The translations under genes and the position numbers were made by a program. Positions 30,914 to 43,421 of a stretch of DNA of 64,000 nucleotides are shown here, piece by piece (position 1 is the first letter of the stretch; each line of letters begins with the position of its first letter). This DNA is from Cladorrhinum sp. PSN259 (lineage: Eukaryota > Ascomycota > Sordariomycetes > Sordariales > Podosporaceae), in contig MU867065.1 in assembly GCA_033725935.1 (NCBI GenBank), positions 930,001-994,000 on the forward strand. Direction: 5' to 3'. Under the pieces are notes generated by a model. The model was not told where the DNA came from, did no database searches, and was given only the letters and a program-made list of their open reading frames with translations.

Positions 30914-33010
30914 ATGCCGGTGCTTAGACGGAACCTTCCGCCAGGTCTGGTCAACCAGCTGGGCCAGCGACCAACCGGCAGAGAAATTCTGGTTCGGGAC
31001 TCAGCCATATCCACATCCATGGGAGGACGCTTTACCGAGTTCCTGGCGTCGAAAACCCTCTCCAACGGCGAGAAAACTACCCTTCCTGTCCTAACCCCTG
31101 ATGAATTCGGCAAGCTTTCAAGGCCGTACAGCCAGTGGGCGCCGCCCCCTTTCAACAACACAGACAACCCCCACGAGGCCGCCCTCATCCGTTTCGTCTT
31201 TACCTTCAGCGGCATGGAAGACCTGTTCAACTTTGAAGCACTCTTCAGCGGTGCGTTTCAGGCCGCCACGGACCTTGTCGATCACGAGGTCCACTTTGGG
31301 AAATCAAGAGTCTGGAATGGCTTTGCGCCCATTTCTGACCGTCGCTGGAAGGAAAAGGGGCTGGACAGGCTCGAGAATCTCGACAAGGCCATGCAGCACG
31401 CGTTCCTGGCCATGGGGTCGTTTGAATACTTTTGCGTTCCCGCGACGCAGCGAAAGATGCGCGACTTGTACAACAAGGCGTACGACCACCTCGCGCATTT
31501 CGACACGGTCCTCGAGGCTCACTACCAATCCACCAACACGGCGCCGGCGCGGGAAGGAGGACGAGTCCGACCGACAAAGGTCGCGCATCTTTGGACCGAG
31601 TTCTTCTTCACCCACGTCGTCTTCGTTACCGAGAGGATGCACGCTTGGGTCTCCAAGATGGTGAAGCCGCTCATTGACGAGGTCCTGGAGAAGGTCCGGC
31701 ACTCATCCCCACTGCCTGGATCCGGAGGCCGGGCGTACAGCCCTGAGCAGATGGCGCTGCTCGACCAGCTGCATCTGCTCAACGAAGCCTGGTCCAGAGC
31801 CGACATGCGCATCTTTGTCTCCTTGCAAGGATTCAAGAATGAGCTCCCCCATTGGCGACATCTGGCCAACACCCCGGTGACCGACTGGACAAACTACAAC
31901 GGCAGCACCTCGCTGAGCGGACTGTATCCTGCGGATCCCACCGTGAGGGCCAACGTTTTTGGCAAGCGGATGAAGTGGCTGTGTCGGTTCGCGATTGTGG
32001 GGGAGCTCATGGAGCACAACACGGCCATCCAGAGTGGTCGGATCAATCCGTGCGAGGCCGAGGCGGTGTACAAGCTCTGTACCAATCAGGTAAACTGCTA
32101 TGCCGAAGCTCGCGATGAGCTGAGGGGGGCTCAGCGGATGTCCGTAAACCACGAAGTCTGGGTCACGTACTTGAAGGGTCAGCTGGGACCTCTCCCGCCG
32201 CTGGGAAGTGACCTGGAGCCTCGGCCGCCGCGTTATAACAAATGGGGATATGTCGCTTACCGTATCCACTATGGCCACTCGGCTGAGGAATGGACTGCGT
32301 TCACTGAGGCGTTCAAGAACGACGTTACAAGGTGGGGAGAAGGTGTTGCGGGGGCCGGAGAGATCAAATCCAAGGCAAGGATCAAGTGGATCGACGGTCA
32401 AGAGGTCGGGATTGCTGAAGGTGATATCGCCGCGGCACGGAGGTAAGTATTCCTGATATTCAAGGGTTTCAGGCAGAGCAGAACCAAACAACTGACTTTT
32501 CTCATCCTACCTAGACACTTTCACGCCTTCAGACAACCCGAAGGCGGTCTAGACCCAGATTTCAGGACAGTTGACGCCTTCCTCGTCGCAGGAAAAGCCA
32601 GCATTAATTCATACTTGCACCTCACCCGACAACAAAAACCTCTCCTTCCCGGCCAAAACCTAATCGAAGACAGGGACCTTGGCCCCTGGATCGCAGTAGC
32701 CGAGGCTTTGGATCACGAAGGAAAACAAATGCAACACGATGAGCTAGAATCCCCGGGATGGAGCGGATGTGTGAGGGTTTTGGGCGCCGTCATATTCGAC
32801 GACGTCTGGGCCAATCTTATCATCCGCGCCAACCCTCTCAGTGCATACTGGCCCATGGCAGCATTGAATCCCGAGTATGTGTATGGCGGCCCGATGGCGC
32901 CGTACCAAAAGGAGAGCTGGACCAAGTTTGAGAATCTCAAGAAGGACTTATTCAAAAAGGCCGATGAGTGGAAAAAGGCAGGCAGGCTGGGGCCAGCATC
33001 GTCGACTTGA
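30914..33010 (+). CDS. Conserved-looking hypothetical protein, 674 aa
   Basis: Two exons, 30914-32442 and 32515-33010 (intron 32443-32514, GTAAGT, branch ACTGAC, CTAG), 674 aa. I do not recognise the family. The protein is soluble, without a signal peptide or membrane helix, and rich in Trp, His and aromatic residues (RHFHAFRQPEGG at the exon joint, TEFFFTHVVFVTERMHAW). It appears mainly helical. Codon use is clean, and antisense ORFs are shadows. The ATG at 30914 was chosen because codons before it in the same frame begin with TTG only. The pattern of buried aromatic helices with several His could fit a metal- or haem-binding all-helical enzyme, but no motif supports that. It is convergent with the transporter gene. 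Confidence 0.75.
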
Positions 33011-33142
33011 ACAGATGTATGCAACACAAGAAAAAATGAAAAGAAAAAACAGGATATGATTCTAGACAGATGCAACGCTATGAAATGCTCAACGATAAAT
33101 AACCTCCTTCAAACCCTTTGAGGTTTCACCCAACAAGTCGGC

Positions 33143-35238
33143 TTATGACCGGTTGCGAGGAACATACGGCACATCATCCTTTATGATGTAAATTTCTCCA
33201 ACCAAGACGGCACATCCAACCGTCATCGCGATAGCAATGATGGGAAGATTGACCCTTGCAAAATCGAGCCTGCGGACGTGGATGTGCTTCTTTGCCAGGA
33301 TGTCTCTCCACAGCAAACCAGCAAGCGAAGCACTGATGGCCGTGCTAAAAGCGCCGTAGTTGACGCCGACGGCCATGCTGTATACGGTTGCCCAGAAGTT
33401 TCGGTCAGTGATGATTTCCTGGGTCTTGCCGGCATCGTTCATGTCACTCCACGACTGAATGATTCGGCAGAGAAGGATCGTGGTGCCGATGTTTGTACCG
33501 GAGAACTGTGAGAACGAGACGTTAGTGACCGAAAGGGAGGGCGGAGAAGTAGAGGTTTGGTGTCACTTACGTTGCAAAGAATAACTGAGAGGAATCCCAT
33601 CCCACCAATGGCACCGACCGTTCCAGTCTTTGTTACCCATTTGTCCCAACCACGAGCGAACACCTCCACCCAGCCCTTGGTCTTGAGGGCTTGCACCAAA
33701 ACGAACATGGAGAAGGCAAAGGGAACGAGGGCGTATGGCAAATGGGAGAGAACAGCTGTTGAGGTGGGAAAGGTTTCCTGGCACCATCTGTACCCGGCCT
33801 TCGCTTTTGACACGAGAGTTGGTCGATCTTGGTGGGTGGGCTCTGTCGAAGCAACTACGCCGGCGTCTTTCTCGAGGTTCTTCTCTTTGTCCTCCCCAGA
33901 TGTCTGAGATTTTGGAATCTCCAAGTCGCTGTTTGCAGTTCCACTTCCATCCAAGGCGCGCTCCCTCTGCTCCTTCTCCAACCTGGCTCGCTCCACCTCC
34001 TCACGGCCCTTTCGAGCAATCTCTCGTGTCTCATGGCGATGGATCCACCCAAATGCTATATCCCATACAAATACAATGACGGCCGCTGGCAATGTAATCC
34101 AGTAAACCTGCACTGCTCCAATCGACCCCCTGGCAGCGTTGATCGCGAGGATGGTGATCAGAGTGATTGCCATGATGATACCTCCAAAAGCTGCACCTCC
34201 CTTGTCCAAGAATGGATTCATGATCTCCTCCAGAGACAAAAGTTTTCCTTGCTCTCCCGGGGCATCCTCTTCCTGCTCGGCTGTGCCCCTGGCGTTGGGA
34301 ATATTGGGATTTACTGGTTTCCTTTGTCTCGCCTCCTCGGAAAGCTGGTGCATCTCTATAGATACCGGAATGAGCTTGGGGCTGGCGAAGACGATGTAAA
34401 GCAGAAAGGGAAACAGAACGATAGCCGTTGAGATAACAGGTACAATCATGTGAGCGGTGTAGGTGATAAACTTGATGCCGAAGGCTCCAGCCAGGACGAG
34501 ATTGGTCGGGTTGGACGAGACTAGGATTGCTGAGGCAATATTGGCGACAGCAAACTGACTGTAAATCCAAGCCCTCGGATGCACAATATTGCTGGAAACT
34601 CTGGTCATGTAGGCGAGGAATGCTGTGCCAGAAAGAATGATGGGGTCGTTTCCAACAAAGCTCCCTAGTCCAAAGAAGAAAAGGTATAGGTAAAAGAAAA
34701 GTCGGTGGCCAACTTTCCCTCCCCATTGAAGCACTTTGAATGCCAGATACCTGATGAGGCCTGAGGCGTCGATGGATATGGCGATGTAGGCCAGCGTGAT
34801 GAAGAAGACCATGATGTCGATGGGTTCTATGTGGTCAGCGCCCAGGGTTCCTCCCTTTACCTCTTCACGACCAATGGCCAGAATGGCAAGCAGAAACAGA
34901 TCCGCTATCAGGGGCGCCGTCACAATATTCAGTGACAGATTTAGGCGAGCCCATTTTGAGTGACGAGCGCTTTCATGGTCATGGCGTCGACGCGGTGATA
35001 TGATTCGGCAGGATGCCAGTCCATCGAGAATGGCATCTGCGAGCCATCGTGGGATGTATATCGGGACATGAAACGGGAAAAGGACAATGATATCTGAGGC
35101 TGATGTTAGTATCGCTCTGGTTGGCCAGTCATCGTCAGGGAACGTACTGGTGATGACGAAGACGACGAGAGTAACGATTGACCGCCACTCGGTGATTTCA
35201 GCTGTCTTTGGTTGTGTGGAGTCGGAGTTTTCCGTCAT
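33143..35238 (-). CDS. ArsB/SLC13-type (ion transporter superfamily) membrane transporter
   Basis: Three exons, 35238-35148, 35093-33571 and 33505-33143 (introns 35094-35147 with a textbook TACTAAC branch, and 33506-33570), 658 aa. The first join gives VFVITN-IIVLFPFHVPIYIP, and the second gives ILCN-FSGTNIGTTIL. Repeated signatures of the ArsB/NhaD/SLC13 superfamily are visible: FVGNDPIILSGTAF, SSNPTNLVLAGAFGI and the matching C-terminal half FSGTNIGTTILL with NYGAFSTAISASLAG. About eleven hydrophobic helices flank a long charged loop (about 400-500) of Lys/Glu repeats. The substrate may be arsenite, Na+/H+ or a dicarboxylate; the sequence does not decide. Starts upstream at up to 35454 are open but unlike protein. 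Confidence 0.85.
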
Positions 35239-36169
35239 ATCGTCAACGCTGCCGTAGGACCAGGTAACCGCATGACGAGTAGGCAAACAACAAGTCAACA
35301 ACAAAGGGCGACGGGAATTCAGGGGAATAATAGTATCAACCAGGAACCGAGCCTCATGTTTCGTTTGACAGAAACGGGAACCGAGTCGCAAAATATGGTT
35401 TGCAGGTTGCAGGTTTGCCCAGGGCAGGTGTGGCGGGGGAGCTCCACTAGACACGTGCAGGGTTGAGTGGTTGTAGCGGTTGAAAGGCCCGACTTGCTAA
35501 GCCTTGGCACCCAGAAATCCGAAAACTCTCACTGCTGGGCGAACTCTCTTTGGTCTTGGCCGGTTCATTCTGGCTCGGCGTTGGTGCTTCCCAATCGGGC
35601 ACCGACCACCTCATTGCATCCAGATGACAGCAGCACTGCCACTTTAGACGCGTTCTATGAAATGTCTCTTGAGAATTTAATGTGAGAAGTCGGGAAACGG
35701 CAACCTCGCAGCAGGACGATCTCTCGGCTGCGCCCCAACCGCAACCTGCAAACTGCCCACTTGACTTCATCCACGATCAATCATCGTTTCTTATCGGAAT
35801 CCTTCCACATGTTCTGTAGTGTAGCACCGCACCCGCGCAATGGAGGTGACGACGTTGGTCCTGCCGTGTTACCACACCGAGACCCGGCACGCGCTCCCCA
35901 ATTCCCCGCCCGCACGCTCTGCCTACCCAATCTGCTTGACCGACGATGCCATCCTTAGAGCGAGGCTCTGTGATGCATTGCCACTAAATAATAGTTGGAC
36001 TGCTCCCCCGCATTGTGGACTTTTCTTTCTTAGTTGGTTATTACTTTGTCAACTTTGGTCATCTTCGACCAACATGCTGCATGAAAGCCCCATTCAATCT
36101 GCCTTGTTCGTTTTTCCATCGCTAAGAGCTGCACAATAACATTGTTACGAGGTTGTCCTGCTCAAGGTC
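35239..36169. other. Divergent intergenic region, 931 bp
   Basis: Promoters of the transporter and of the membrane protein at 36170. C- and T-rich between 35840 and 36050. No recognised binding site, RNA or repeat. Confidence 0.5.
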
Positions 36170-37994
36170 ATGCCCGCGTTGTCACATCTTGTTGACCGAA
36201 GCATCATTACCACCACCATAACCAACATCTCAGCAGTCGTTGCGGAAACAACTGCCCGATATACTTCGCAACCGAAACCATTGCAGGTGATTTGCAGTTT
36301 TCCAGTTTCAGGGCAATACGGGCCAGGTTCGAGAATTCTGTAAGTATCTGTCGGTTTCCTGTCATGGACTTGATGGAGTAACTGACTGAAATTCTAGATA
36401 TTACGTGCTTGTTGCGGCATGCTTGCTTGCACGCAAAACAGAATGGCTCCGAAACGCCTGTCTCGCGGCGGCCTTGATTTTCCCTGCCGTCGCCGCCATC
36501 CACGGCATCACTCTGGCGGCGATGCACGTTGAGGGCGCCATTGATATGGATATCTACGGAGCCTTCCAGTTCTGCTCCATCGGCATCCTGACAGCCCCTG
36601 CAACCGTCAGACTTTCCGCTACATACTTCAACAACCCTGGGCGAAATACCATCTTTGCCTGGGCAGCCCTCCTTCTCATGGGTTTGCTGGCACTCACGGT
36701 CGAGTTCTTTCGAAGCGAAGGAGTTGACTGCGACACACCCTACTCTAAATTTCCCTATGGCGAAACCACATGTGGCCTTAGATGCTCCATCGGGGACGGG
36801 CCATGGTCGCCAATGAGAAACGGGGCTGCCGATGAGATCTTTGTGGTGCCTTCACCGTACATTCTGACGTTCGGCACTGCCGCCCTTCTTTCGGCAGCCT
36901 GTTGCATTCCCGCCGTCTTGTCCATGGCTTCAATGTGGGACAAGATCCTCAAAATCAACTGGAAGGAGCGATTCGGGGATTCGGATGCCGACGAAATCAT
37001 CGAGGGCACCAACGGAGCTACCCACGCCAGGATGAACCGGGTGAATGAAATTGTCAGAGGGTTTCTTAGTGTCATTGAAGTACCGCTCTACGCAGCGGCT
37101 GTCACTGCAATTTTAATCATTGGGGAGAGAAACTTTTGGAGTGCACCAGTCTATTGGCAGACCGAACCGATGGCAAACGTTGGACAATGGGCTCCTATCG
37201 TCGCGTCCGGACTAGCAGCTTTCGGGTCACTTTACATGGTGCTTGCTGGGATGGAAGAATCAGACGGTGTTTACCCTCAGGGGCATCACTGTAACTGCTC
37301 GCATCACCATCACAGCAACCCTGGTGACGTTGCTAATGGCTTGGGCATCATTCCACTCGACAATGCCGAGAGAGGTAGTCAGGAAAAGGACCGCAGTCAG
37401 CCGTCAGACGCCGGCAAAAGAATGAAAGTCGCCAAACTGCTCAACAGCATCGGACGCAGCTTTGGCACCGCAGCCCGTGACCCATTTGAAGACTGGATTC
37501 TTCAGTACACCGAAGCCAACGACTTCCCTCGGATCCCGGGAGAGGCAGAACGGAACCCAGACCTCGGCAGAATCGATGCGTCATGGGCCGCTTCACCCAG
37601 ACTGGACGATGATGCAAGAAGTCGACGCTCAAGAGCCAACAGCTTCACAGGGAGCGTTCGAAGAAGTAGCACCAGCAGACCCCGTCCAGCAACACCAAGG
37701 GGCAGCCGTTCATCACCGAATCAGTCACAAAGTCCCGGACTGCTGGGGTTGCCACCGTCCAAGACTCTGAAGCACCACAATCTTGAAGACAATAATGACC
37801 CTCGGATATCCTCAGACTCGGAACCTAAACCAAACACAGACGTCGAAACGCCATCACCGTCGGCGATGCCTGGGACCACGCTCACGCTGCACACCAGCCG
37901 GGATTACCCATCCATCACGGTATCTTCAGAACACGAGGACGCAAGTGCCAGTGGTCCTCGATTCCCACCTGCAGTTCACCAACCACCAACATGA
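36170..37994 (+). CDS. Fungal multi-pass membrane protein with long disordered C-terminal tail
   Basis: Two exons, 36170-36339 and 36398-37994 (intron 36340-36397, GTAAGT, branch ACTGAC, CTAG), 588 aa. The join restores GPGSRILYYVLVAACLLAR, a first membrane helix. About seven hydrophobic helices follow to residue ~370, with an extracellular-looking loop holding paired Cys (DCDTPY, TTCGLRCS). A His/Cys cluster (HHCNCSHHHH) lies directly after the last helix. The final ~190 residues are Ser/Pro/Arg-rich and disordered, with likely phosphorylation sites. The layout suggests a fungus-specific membrane sensor or scaffold, but I do not recognise the family. Confidence 0.75.
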
Positions 37995-38635
37995 CGAGAA
38001 CCACGAGAAACACGAAATACATTATTGGGCAGGCGCAGGAGTTAAATGGATAAATCTTTTTTTTTCTTTTTCTTCGCACATATATTTTTTGTTTTACTTT
38101 ACGACATTCAAGACAAGAACTGTACATATTCATCATTTTCATCCATCTGAATTAAATAGATAAACAGAGGTAGACGCATTTAATACTTACCGTTAAACAC
38201 TAAGCGAAAAAAAAAAAGAAAAAGGAAAGGAAAACAAAATACATTGGAACAAATATTGCCTTACAGTCAAGCAAAATACTACCAAAACCAATTTCCCCGA
38301 TTACCGGTAGAGTAGGAATAATGCTGGTTGGTATGTAGTGAGTCAAGACTGAAGCGAGGACATGATATAAGACAGGTAGGTATCAAAGTGATACTACCAA
38401 CTTTAAACCTTCAAATATAGCCAATAAGACCGTTCAAGATCCGGGTTGATATACACGAGATAAATCAGCCCTAGCGGAGGCAGGTAAAACAAACGCCAAA
38501 TGATATTTTCTCGACCAAGAAAAATTTCCTAGGGTATAGCATGGAATCTTCTGTCTTACCATCCAAGTTTAACAACTTACACACCCCAAAAACCCAAACT
38601 CCCCCCCCCCTAGAAAGAAAAACACCTCATGTTAA
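37995..38635. other. Convergent intergenic region, 641 bp
   Basis: AT-rich 3' flanks with a T-tract (38059-38095), an A-tract near 38205-38225 and a run of ten C at 38601-38610. No gene. Confidence 0.5.
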
Positions 38636-41565
38636 TCAAAACATATCCTTCAACGAATGATACACAACTTCGTCACCAGCACCACCAACAACTCCTTGCC
38701 CATCCATGGCCCCGGTTAACGCAATCCCACCGCTATTGTATCCACCCAAATCATCACCACCACCGGTATGTATCCCGGGACTCGTAGTACTGCCCACTGT
38801 GCCAGCCCTGGATCCAGCTATTCCATTCATGCCCAAGTAACCTTCAAAGATCCTTGACATTTCTGTGTGCAACCTCATCCCATTGGTGCTCGGGTCATCC
38901 TGCGCCTGCGGTGGTAGAGGCCCAGAGATCGACGGGCTATGATGATGATGCTGGTGATGAAGATGCAACGACGGTGGCCCCCTGCTCGCCTCTCTGCTCC
39001 CGGGACCGCCGCCGAATGACGAGCCAGCCAAGGGGCTCTGTATATCAGTGGTCGGTCCAGTTAGCCCACCAGTACCACCACCGCCAAAATGCATGTGACT
39101 GTGGTTGGCGGTGGGAGTAAAACGCGGATTAGTGTTGACAACACTCGCACCGCCAGCACTGCGCGGGACATCCTCCAACCCCAAGCGGGGCGCATAGGCC
39201 TTGAGCGAACGAATCGTCTTCCACAGACGATGCGATACCCAAGATCTTGCCGACATGTCCCGCACCAGATCAAGTGCCATATAAAACTCCTCTCTGCACG
39301 TGGAGCTAAACTGCAAGGGCGCATGCGTAGAAGCAAGGAACAATATCGCAATCGACGAGGTCAGAAACTGGTGATAAAACACCTGACAGCGCCTGTAAAG
39401 GTTCGTGGTCTGGTTGATGTGGACCAGCAGACGAATGGTTTGCTTGGCCAGGTCAACTGCCGTATCTGCGAGGTGCATATTCTCGACAATACTAGTGGCG
39501 CTATGCAGAACAGGCGTATACAGCCAGATCCGTACCTGGTTGAGCCTCAGGCGGGTCCATATCCGCAAGCGTTGCAGCTTATCGGCCGGCCCGGACGGCA
39601 TGGCGATTATCTCGTCGTCCGTAGAAGTCCTGATTTGCTCGGGACACTGCTTGTACCAGTCCCAAATCGCTTGTTCCAGCTGCTCGAAGTTGTCAGACTT
39701 CAGATCACGGATAACTGCGGGCTCGAAGCAGTCAACCAGGCTCCATATCTTTGCCGAAAGCTTAGAGTATCCAATCATGGCGACCAAAAAGGGGTAATCA
39801 TCCTGCAGGAGGTCAGTCAACTCTGCTGGGGATATTGGCGTTGAGAAATTGGAGAACTCACCGGATACGGTAAACCGGGGTCAATCTTATCATCGTGGCA
39901 CACAAATGGCAGACCCGTGGAGAAGCTCCATCGTCGATCAAGCACATAAGAGGACCAGAATGTGAGCAAGGCATGTCTCTGGACCTGCGGATCCTTGATT
40001 CTGAGGAGGCCATCCCGCCTGTGCAAGCCGAGCTCAAGACACAAACGCGCCACATGCCCTACGACTCGCCAGGCCAGAATCTCGTCATTAGAGAGATAGC
40101 GATAGCCTGAGACCAGGGCCAGAATGGGAAGCGTAGACACATCGGCTGGATCAGTCATCAGCATTCTGTTGACAGCTGGCTGGACGCTCTCGTACAGGCG
40201 CGCCGCCTTGTCGCTGTGGCCATGTTCTTGTACGGTCAAGGCGCTGCAGAGCACAATCTTTAGCAGCAATGTCTTGTGGTCGTTGAGGTCTACCTGTCCA
40301 TTGTTCTGGCCAGTGCGCCTAACCTGGGCCATCCAAGCAGAGACACGCTTGGCTTGCTCGATGGCATACTCGGGGGTTATCACCGGATACATGGCGCCAA
40401 CCTCTTCTTCGTAGAGTTGACACAGGTTCAACATCTCGGCTTCGTCAAACTCCCATATGGGATCACTAGAGCCCTCAACTGACGGGCCCGTGGGTCGTAT
40501 CACAGGAGAGGGATGGGGGGTCTGCTCTGGCTGGGAGGAGCTGTCCTCGTTGCTATCATTCGCGCCTGAATAACCCATCTTGTGCAGCGTGGTTTTGGCA
40601 ACGTCGACAGTGAATGCGATACTGGTCGGGCCGTGGAAGGTCGGCGGGACTCTATAGGCGTACGGCGACTTGGCAAGGGGTGGTAGGGACACGGCCGGGG
40701 GAGAGCGGGTTGCGGCCTTGGACGATGGCAGCGGGGTGCGGTCTTGGATGGGGGCGAGGCGCAAAGAGGTCGTCTCCTCCCGGAGGGCATTCATGGCACT
40801 GATGAGGGCCTCGACTTGATCCTGCAGGCGACCGACCTGGCTGCTCATCTTCTTGAACTCGTCCGAGTCCTTGAAGTTGCCGCAGCAGTTCGGGGCGTAC
40901 AGGCATTGGAGATTCAGATGGCCGCATCGCTGGCAAGGGGTCTCCCCGTTGCACTTGATCTTGCGCCGTTTGCATTCATTGCTGCGGGTGGTGCGAAAAG
41001 AAAAGCCCAAAGTTAGAAAACGATCTGAACAAATAATAGGAGGGTTGTAAAGGGTGTGGGGGACATCTGGCCTCTTGTAGCTTTCAGTGTTGCAGTAAGG
41101 GGGCGCAAACCAAGGGAAATGGGCTGACGGATCTTACCAGGCAATTGATATGTACTGACTCGGTGGGAACGGCGGCACACGGGTCAACACAAAGATTTCA
41201 CAAATGATACAGAGAGTTAAGGTTGGTTATAAAAGAGAACGCACTCTATTTCGCTTGGACCTCTGCTGCTTGGTGGATCCTGATGCATCAGCAGCATCCT
41301 CGTCATCGGCAGCCCTTCCCCTTTTGTTATTGTTGGTGGTGGTGGTGGTGTTGCTGCTGCTGGCGGCGCCTGGTGATTCGAGGGGGGATGAGGCCTGGTG
41401 TTGCTGTGCGGAATTGGCTCCGGGGGCGGAACGAGAAAGTGGACCAGTCGGTGGTGAATACCCAGGCGCTGCGTCAATCGGCGACACGACTGCCGGAGCC
41501 TGCGGACCCGTTGCTGCTCCCAAGAACGACCTTAAATCGCTGACCTGATTCTCGAGCAGATCCAT
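38636..41565 (-). CDS. Zn2Cys6 transcription factor with Fungal_trans domain and a 17-nt micro-exon
   Basis: Four exons: 41565-41245, micro-exon 41154-41138 (17 nt), 40981-39862 and 39802-38636, 874 aa. The micro-exon codes for YISIA plus two bases of the first zinc Cys; only with it is the cluster complete: C-X2-C-X6-C-X5-C-X2-C-X6-C at 113, 116, 123, 129, 132, 139, starting KRNRYISIACNECKRR. A short coiled coil follows (about 150-180). The Fungal_trans regulatory domain spans about 270-560 (LYESVQPAVNR, LCLELGLHRRDG, SSYVLDRRWSFSTGLPF). The C-terminus is Gly/His-rich and ends SLKDMF. ATG 41565 has A at -3 and G at +4. It is a nuclear DNA-binding regulator; targets unknown. Confidence 0.9.
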
Positions 41566-42045
41566 CGTCACCTGTTTTCCGCATGCGATGCGCGTTCCCG
41601 AAAAACCCAAGATTCGAGACCTTGCTCCGAATCCGATGGATTTGCAGTGAGACCTAAAGAAACCCGGGAGCAGGCGCTCTCAGCTCAGCGCTCTTGTCGT
41701 CCCGCACCTCTCGGCCTGCTTCAGTGGAGATCCACCCACGTGATTTCTCCTGCCAGTGAACCGAACCTTCTTTCCTGGAAAATACCCTGTAATTAACCTG
41801 GATCCGTGCTAGCTCTGGCTTTGTGGCGGAGAATCCCGCTCAGTCCCGTCTCTGGGGAATCCTTTGCGCCAAGAGAACCGCTTGCTTGGCGGATTCTTTC
41901 TTGTTCAAATTTGTTGACGAGAAGAAGAGAAAGGTCCCAGAATAACATCAAACTTCCCAAGATTTTACATTTTATTATCGTGGTACAATTACTTGCTACA
42001 GGATACACACATTCGGGAAATACAAACAGGCTTCAGCAAATCACA
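41566..42045. other. Promoter region of the Zn2Cys6 gene, 480 bp
   Basis: Lies between the stop of fumarylacetoacetase and the start of the regulator, both on the minus strand. No known binding motif recognised. Confidence 0.5.
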
Positions 42046-43421
42046 TCACCGTTGCACGGCGCTATAGATTCTCCCCGCAGATGCACCAAACCCAACCTTC
42101 TGCCCCTCAGCACCGCATGATCCTCGCAGTGTCACCGTGTCGCCGTCCTTGAGAAACGTCCGGGCATCCATTCCATACAGAAGAATCTCCTTTTTACCTC
42201 CTTCATTCATCTCAAGCAAGCTACCACGCTCACCGGCTCCTCCGGGTCCGCTAATAGTTCCAGATCCCAGGAGATCACCGGTGCGTAACGGACAGCCACC
42301 GAGTGTATGGTGTGCAATCATTTGCGGGAATGACCACAGGAGGTGCTTGGAACTGGTACGACCGATGGTGGTTGTGTCTCCTTCGGCAGCTGTGGAATAA
42401 AGTTAGCATACTCGCAGGTCACCTCTCGACACCGTTCGGACGAGGACTCACTTGTAAGATCTATCTCCAACTGTATATCAAATACGGTATCCTCCCTTCC
42501 CTCCTTCAAATACCCCTGAAGGTCTGTTTTATTCTCAATCGGCTTTGTGCGGAACGGCTCCAGCGCATCGGCAAGAACCACCCAAGGACTGATTGTAGAT
42601 CCAAAGTTTTTGCCGTTGAAGGGACCGAGGGGAACATACTCCCAGGTTTGTATGTCTCTGGCGCTCCAGTCGTTGAGAAGCACATAGCCAAATATGTGTT
42701 CCTCGGCATCCTTCACGCTCACAGCTTCGCCCATTTCGTTAGACTTGGCAATGAAGCATCCCAACTCTAACTCAATGTCAAGCTTCCTTGATGGCTCTGT
42801 CACGGGTTGCTTTGTCTCGGGGTCCAACAGGATCTGTCCTACCGGTCTTCTGATGGGCGTACCTGACACCACAACACTGGAGGCGCGGCCGTGGTACCCG
42901 ACAGGCAAATGGGTGTAGTTCGGCTGAAGAGCATTATCTGGGCCCCTGAACATGACTCCCACGTGGTAGGCATGATGGTAACCGGCATAGAAGTCGGTGT
43001 AGTCCCCAATGTTCATTGGTAAATGCATCCGGACATCCCGCTGGTGAATAATGGCTTTCTTTTGGAGGTCTTCATTGTCGCGCAAAATCGAGGGAAAAGG
43101 TGTGTCTTTTTTCAGGAGCGCTTGGATGCCCTGCCGGACCAGGCGGTGTACCGGGCGTCCGAGCTGTGCAAAGGCATTGAGAGTTGACTGTGAGAAGGTG
43201 TGCGTGACTTTGGTAATGTCCTCGATTCCGGAAAATGCTAACTTGAGGTTGTCCGAATCCACGTGGGATGCGAGAACCTTGAGGTCGAGGACTGAGCTTC
43301 CAATGGCCACGGCAACGCGGGGTGCGGGGTCATCTCGGGTGGTTATAATGCCGAAGGGGATGTTGGCCAGCGAAAATTCACTGGATGGGCTGTAAGTTGG
43401 TATCCATGATTCCGTTGCCAT
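42046..43421 (-). CDS. fahA: Fumarylacetoacetase
   Basis: Two exons, 43421-42452 and 42389-42046 (intron 42390-42451, GTGAGT, branch GCTAAC, CAG), 437 aa, close to the usual 420-430. It splits fumarylacetoacetate into fumarate and acetoacetate, the last step of tyrosine and phenylalanine breakdown. The active-site segment GDYTDFYAGYHHAYHVG gives metal ligand Asp143 and the catalytic His150. LDIELEL carries the two metal-binding Glu, and LLNDWSARD the further Asp. PVGYHGRASS is also intact. The splice joint restores DLTTAEGDTTTIGRT. No peroxisomal or mitochondrial signal is evident, so the protein is cytosolic. The rest of the tyrosine pathway genes, which are clustered in some fungi, are not next to it. 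Confidence 0.96.

Noticed and set aside
35239..35454. 72-residue N-terminal extension of the transporter
   Set aside because: Unlike transporter N-termini and reaches into promoter sequence; Met at 35238 fits the family better.
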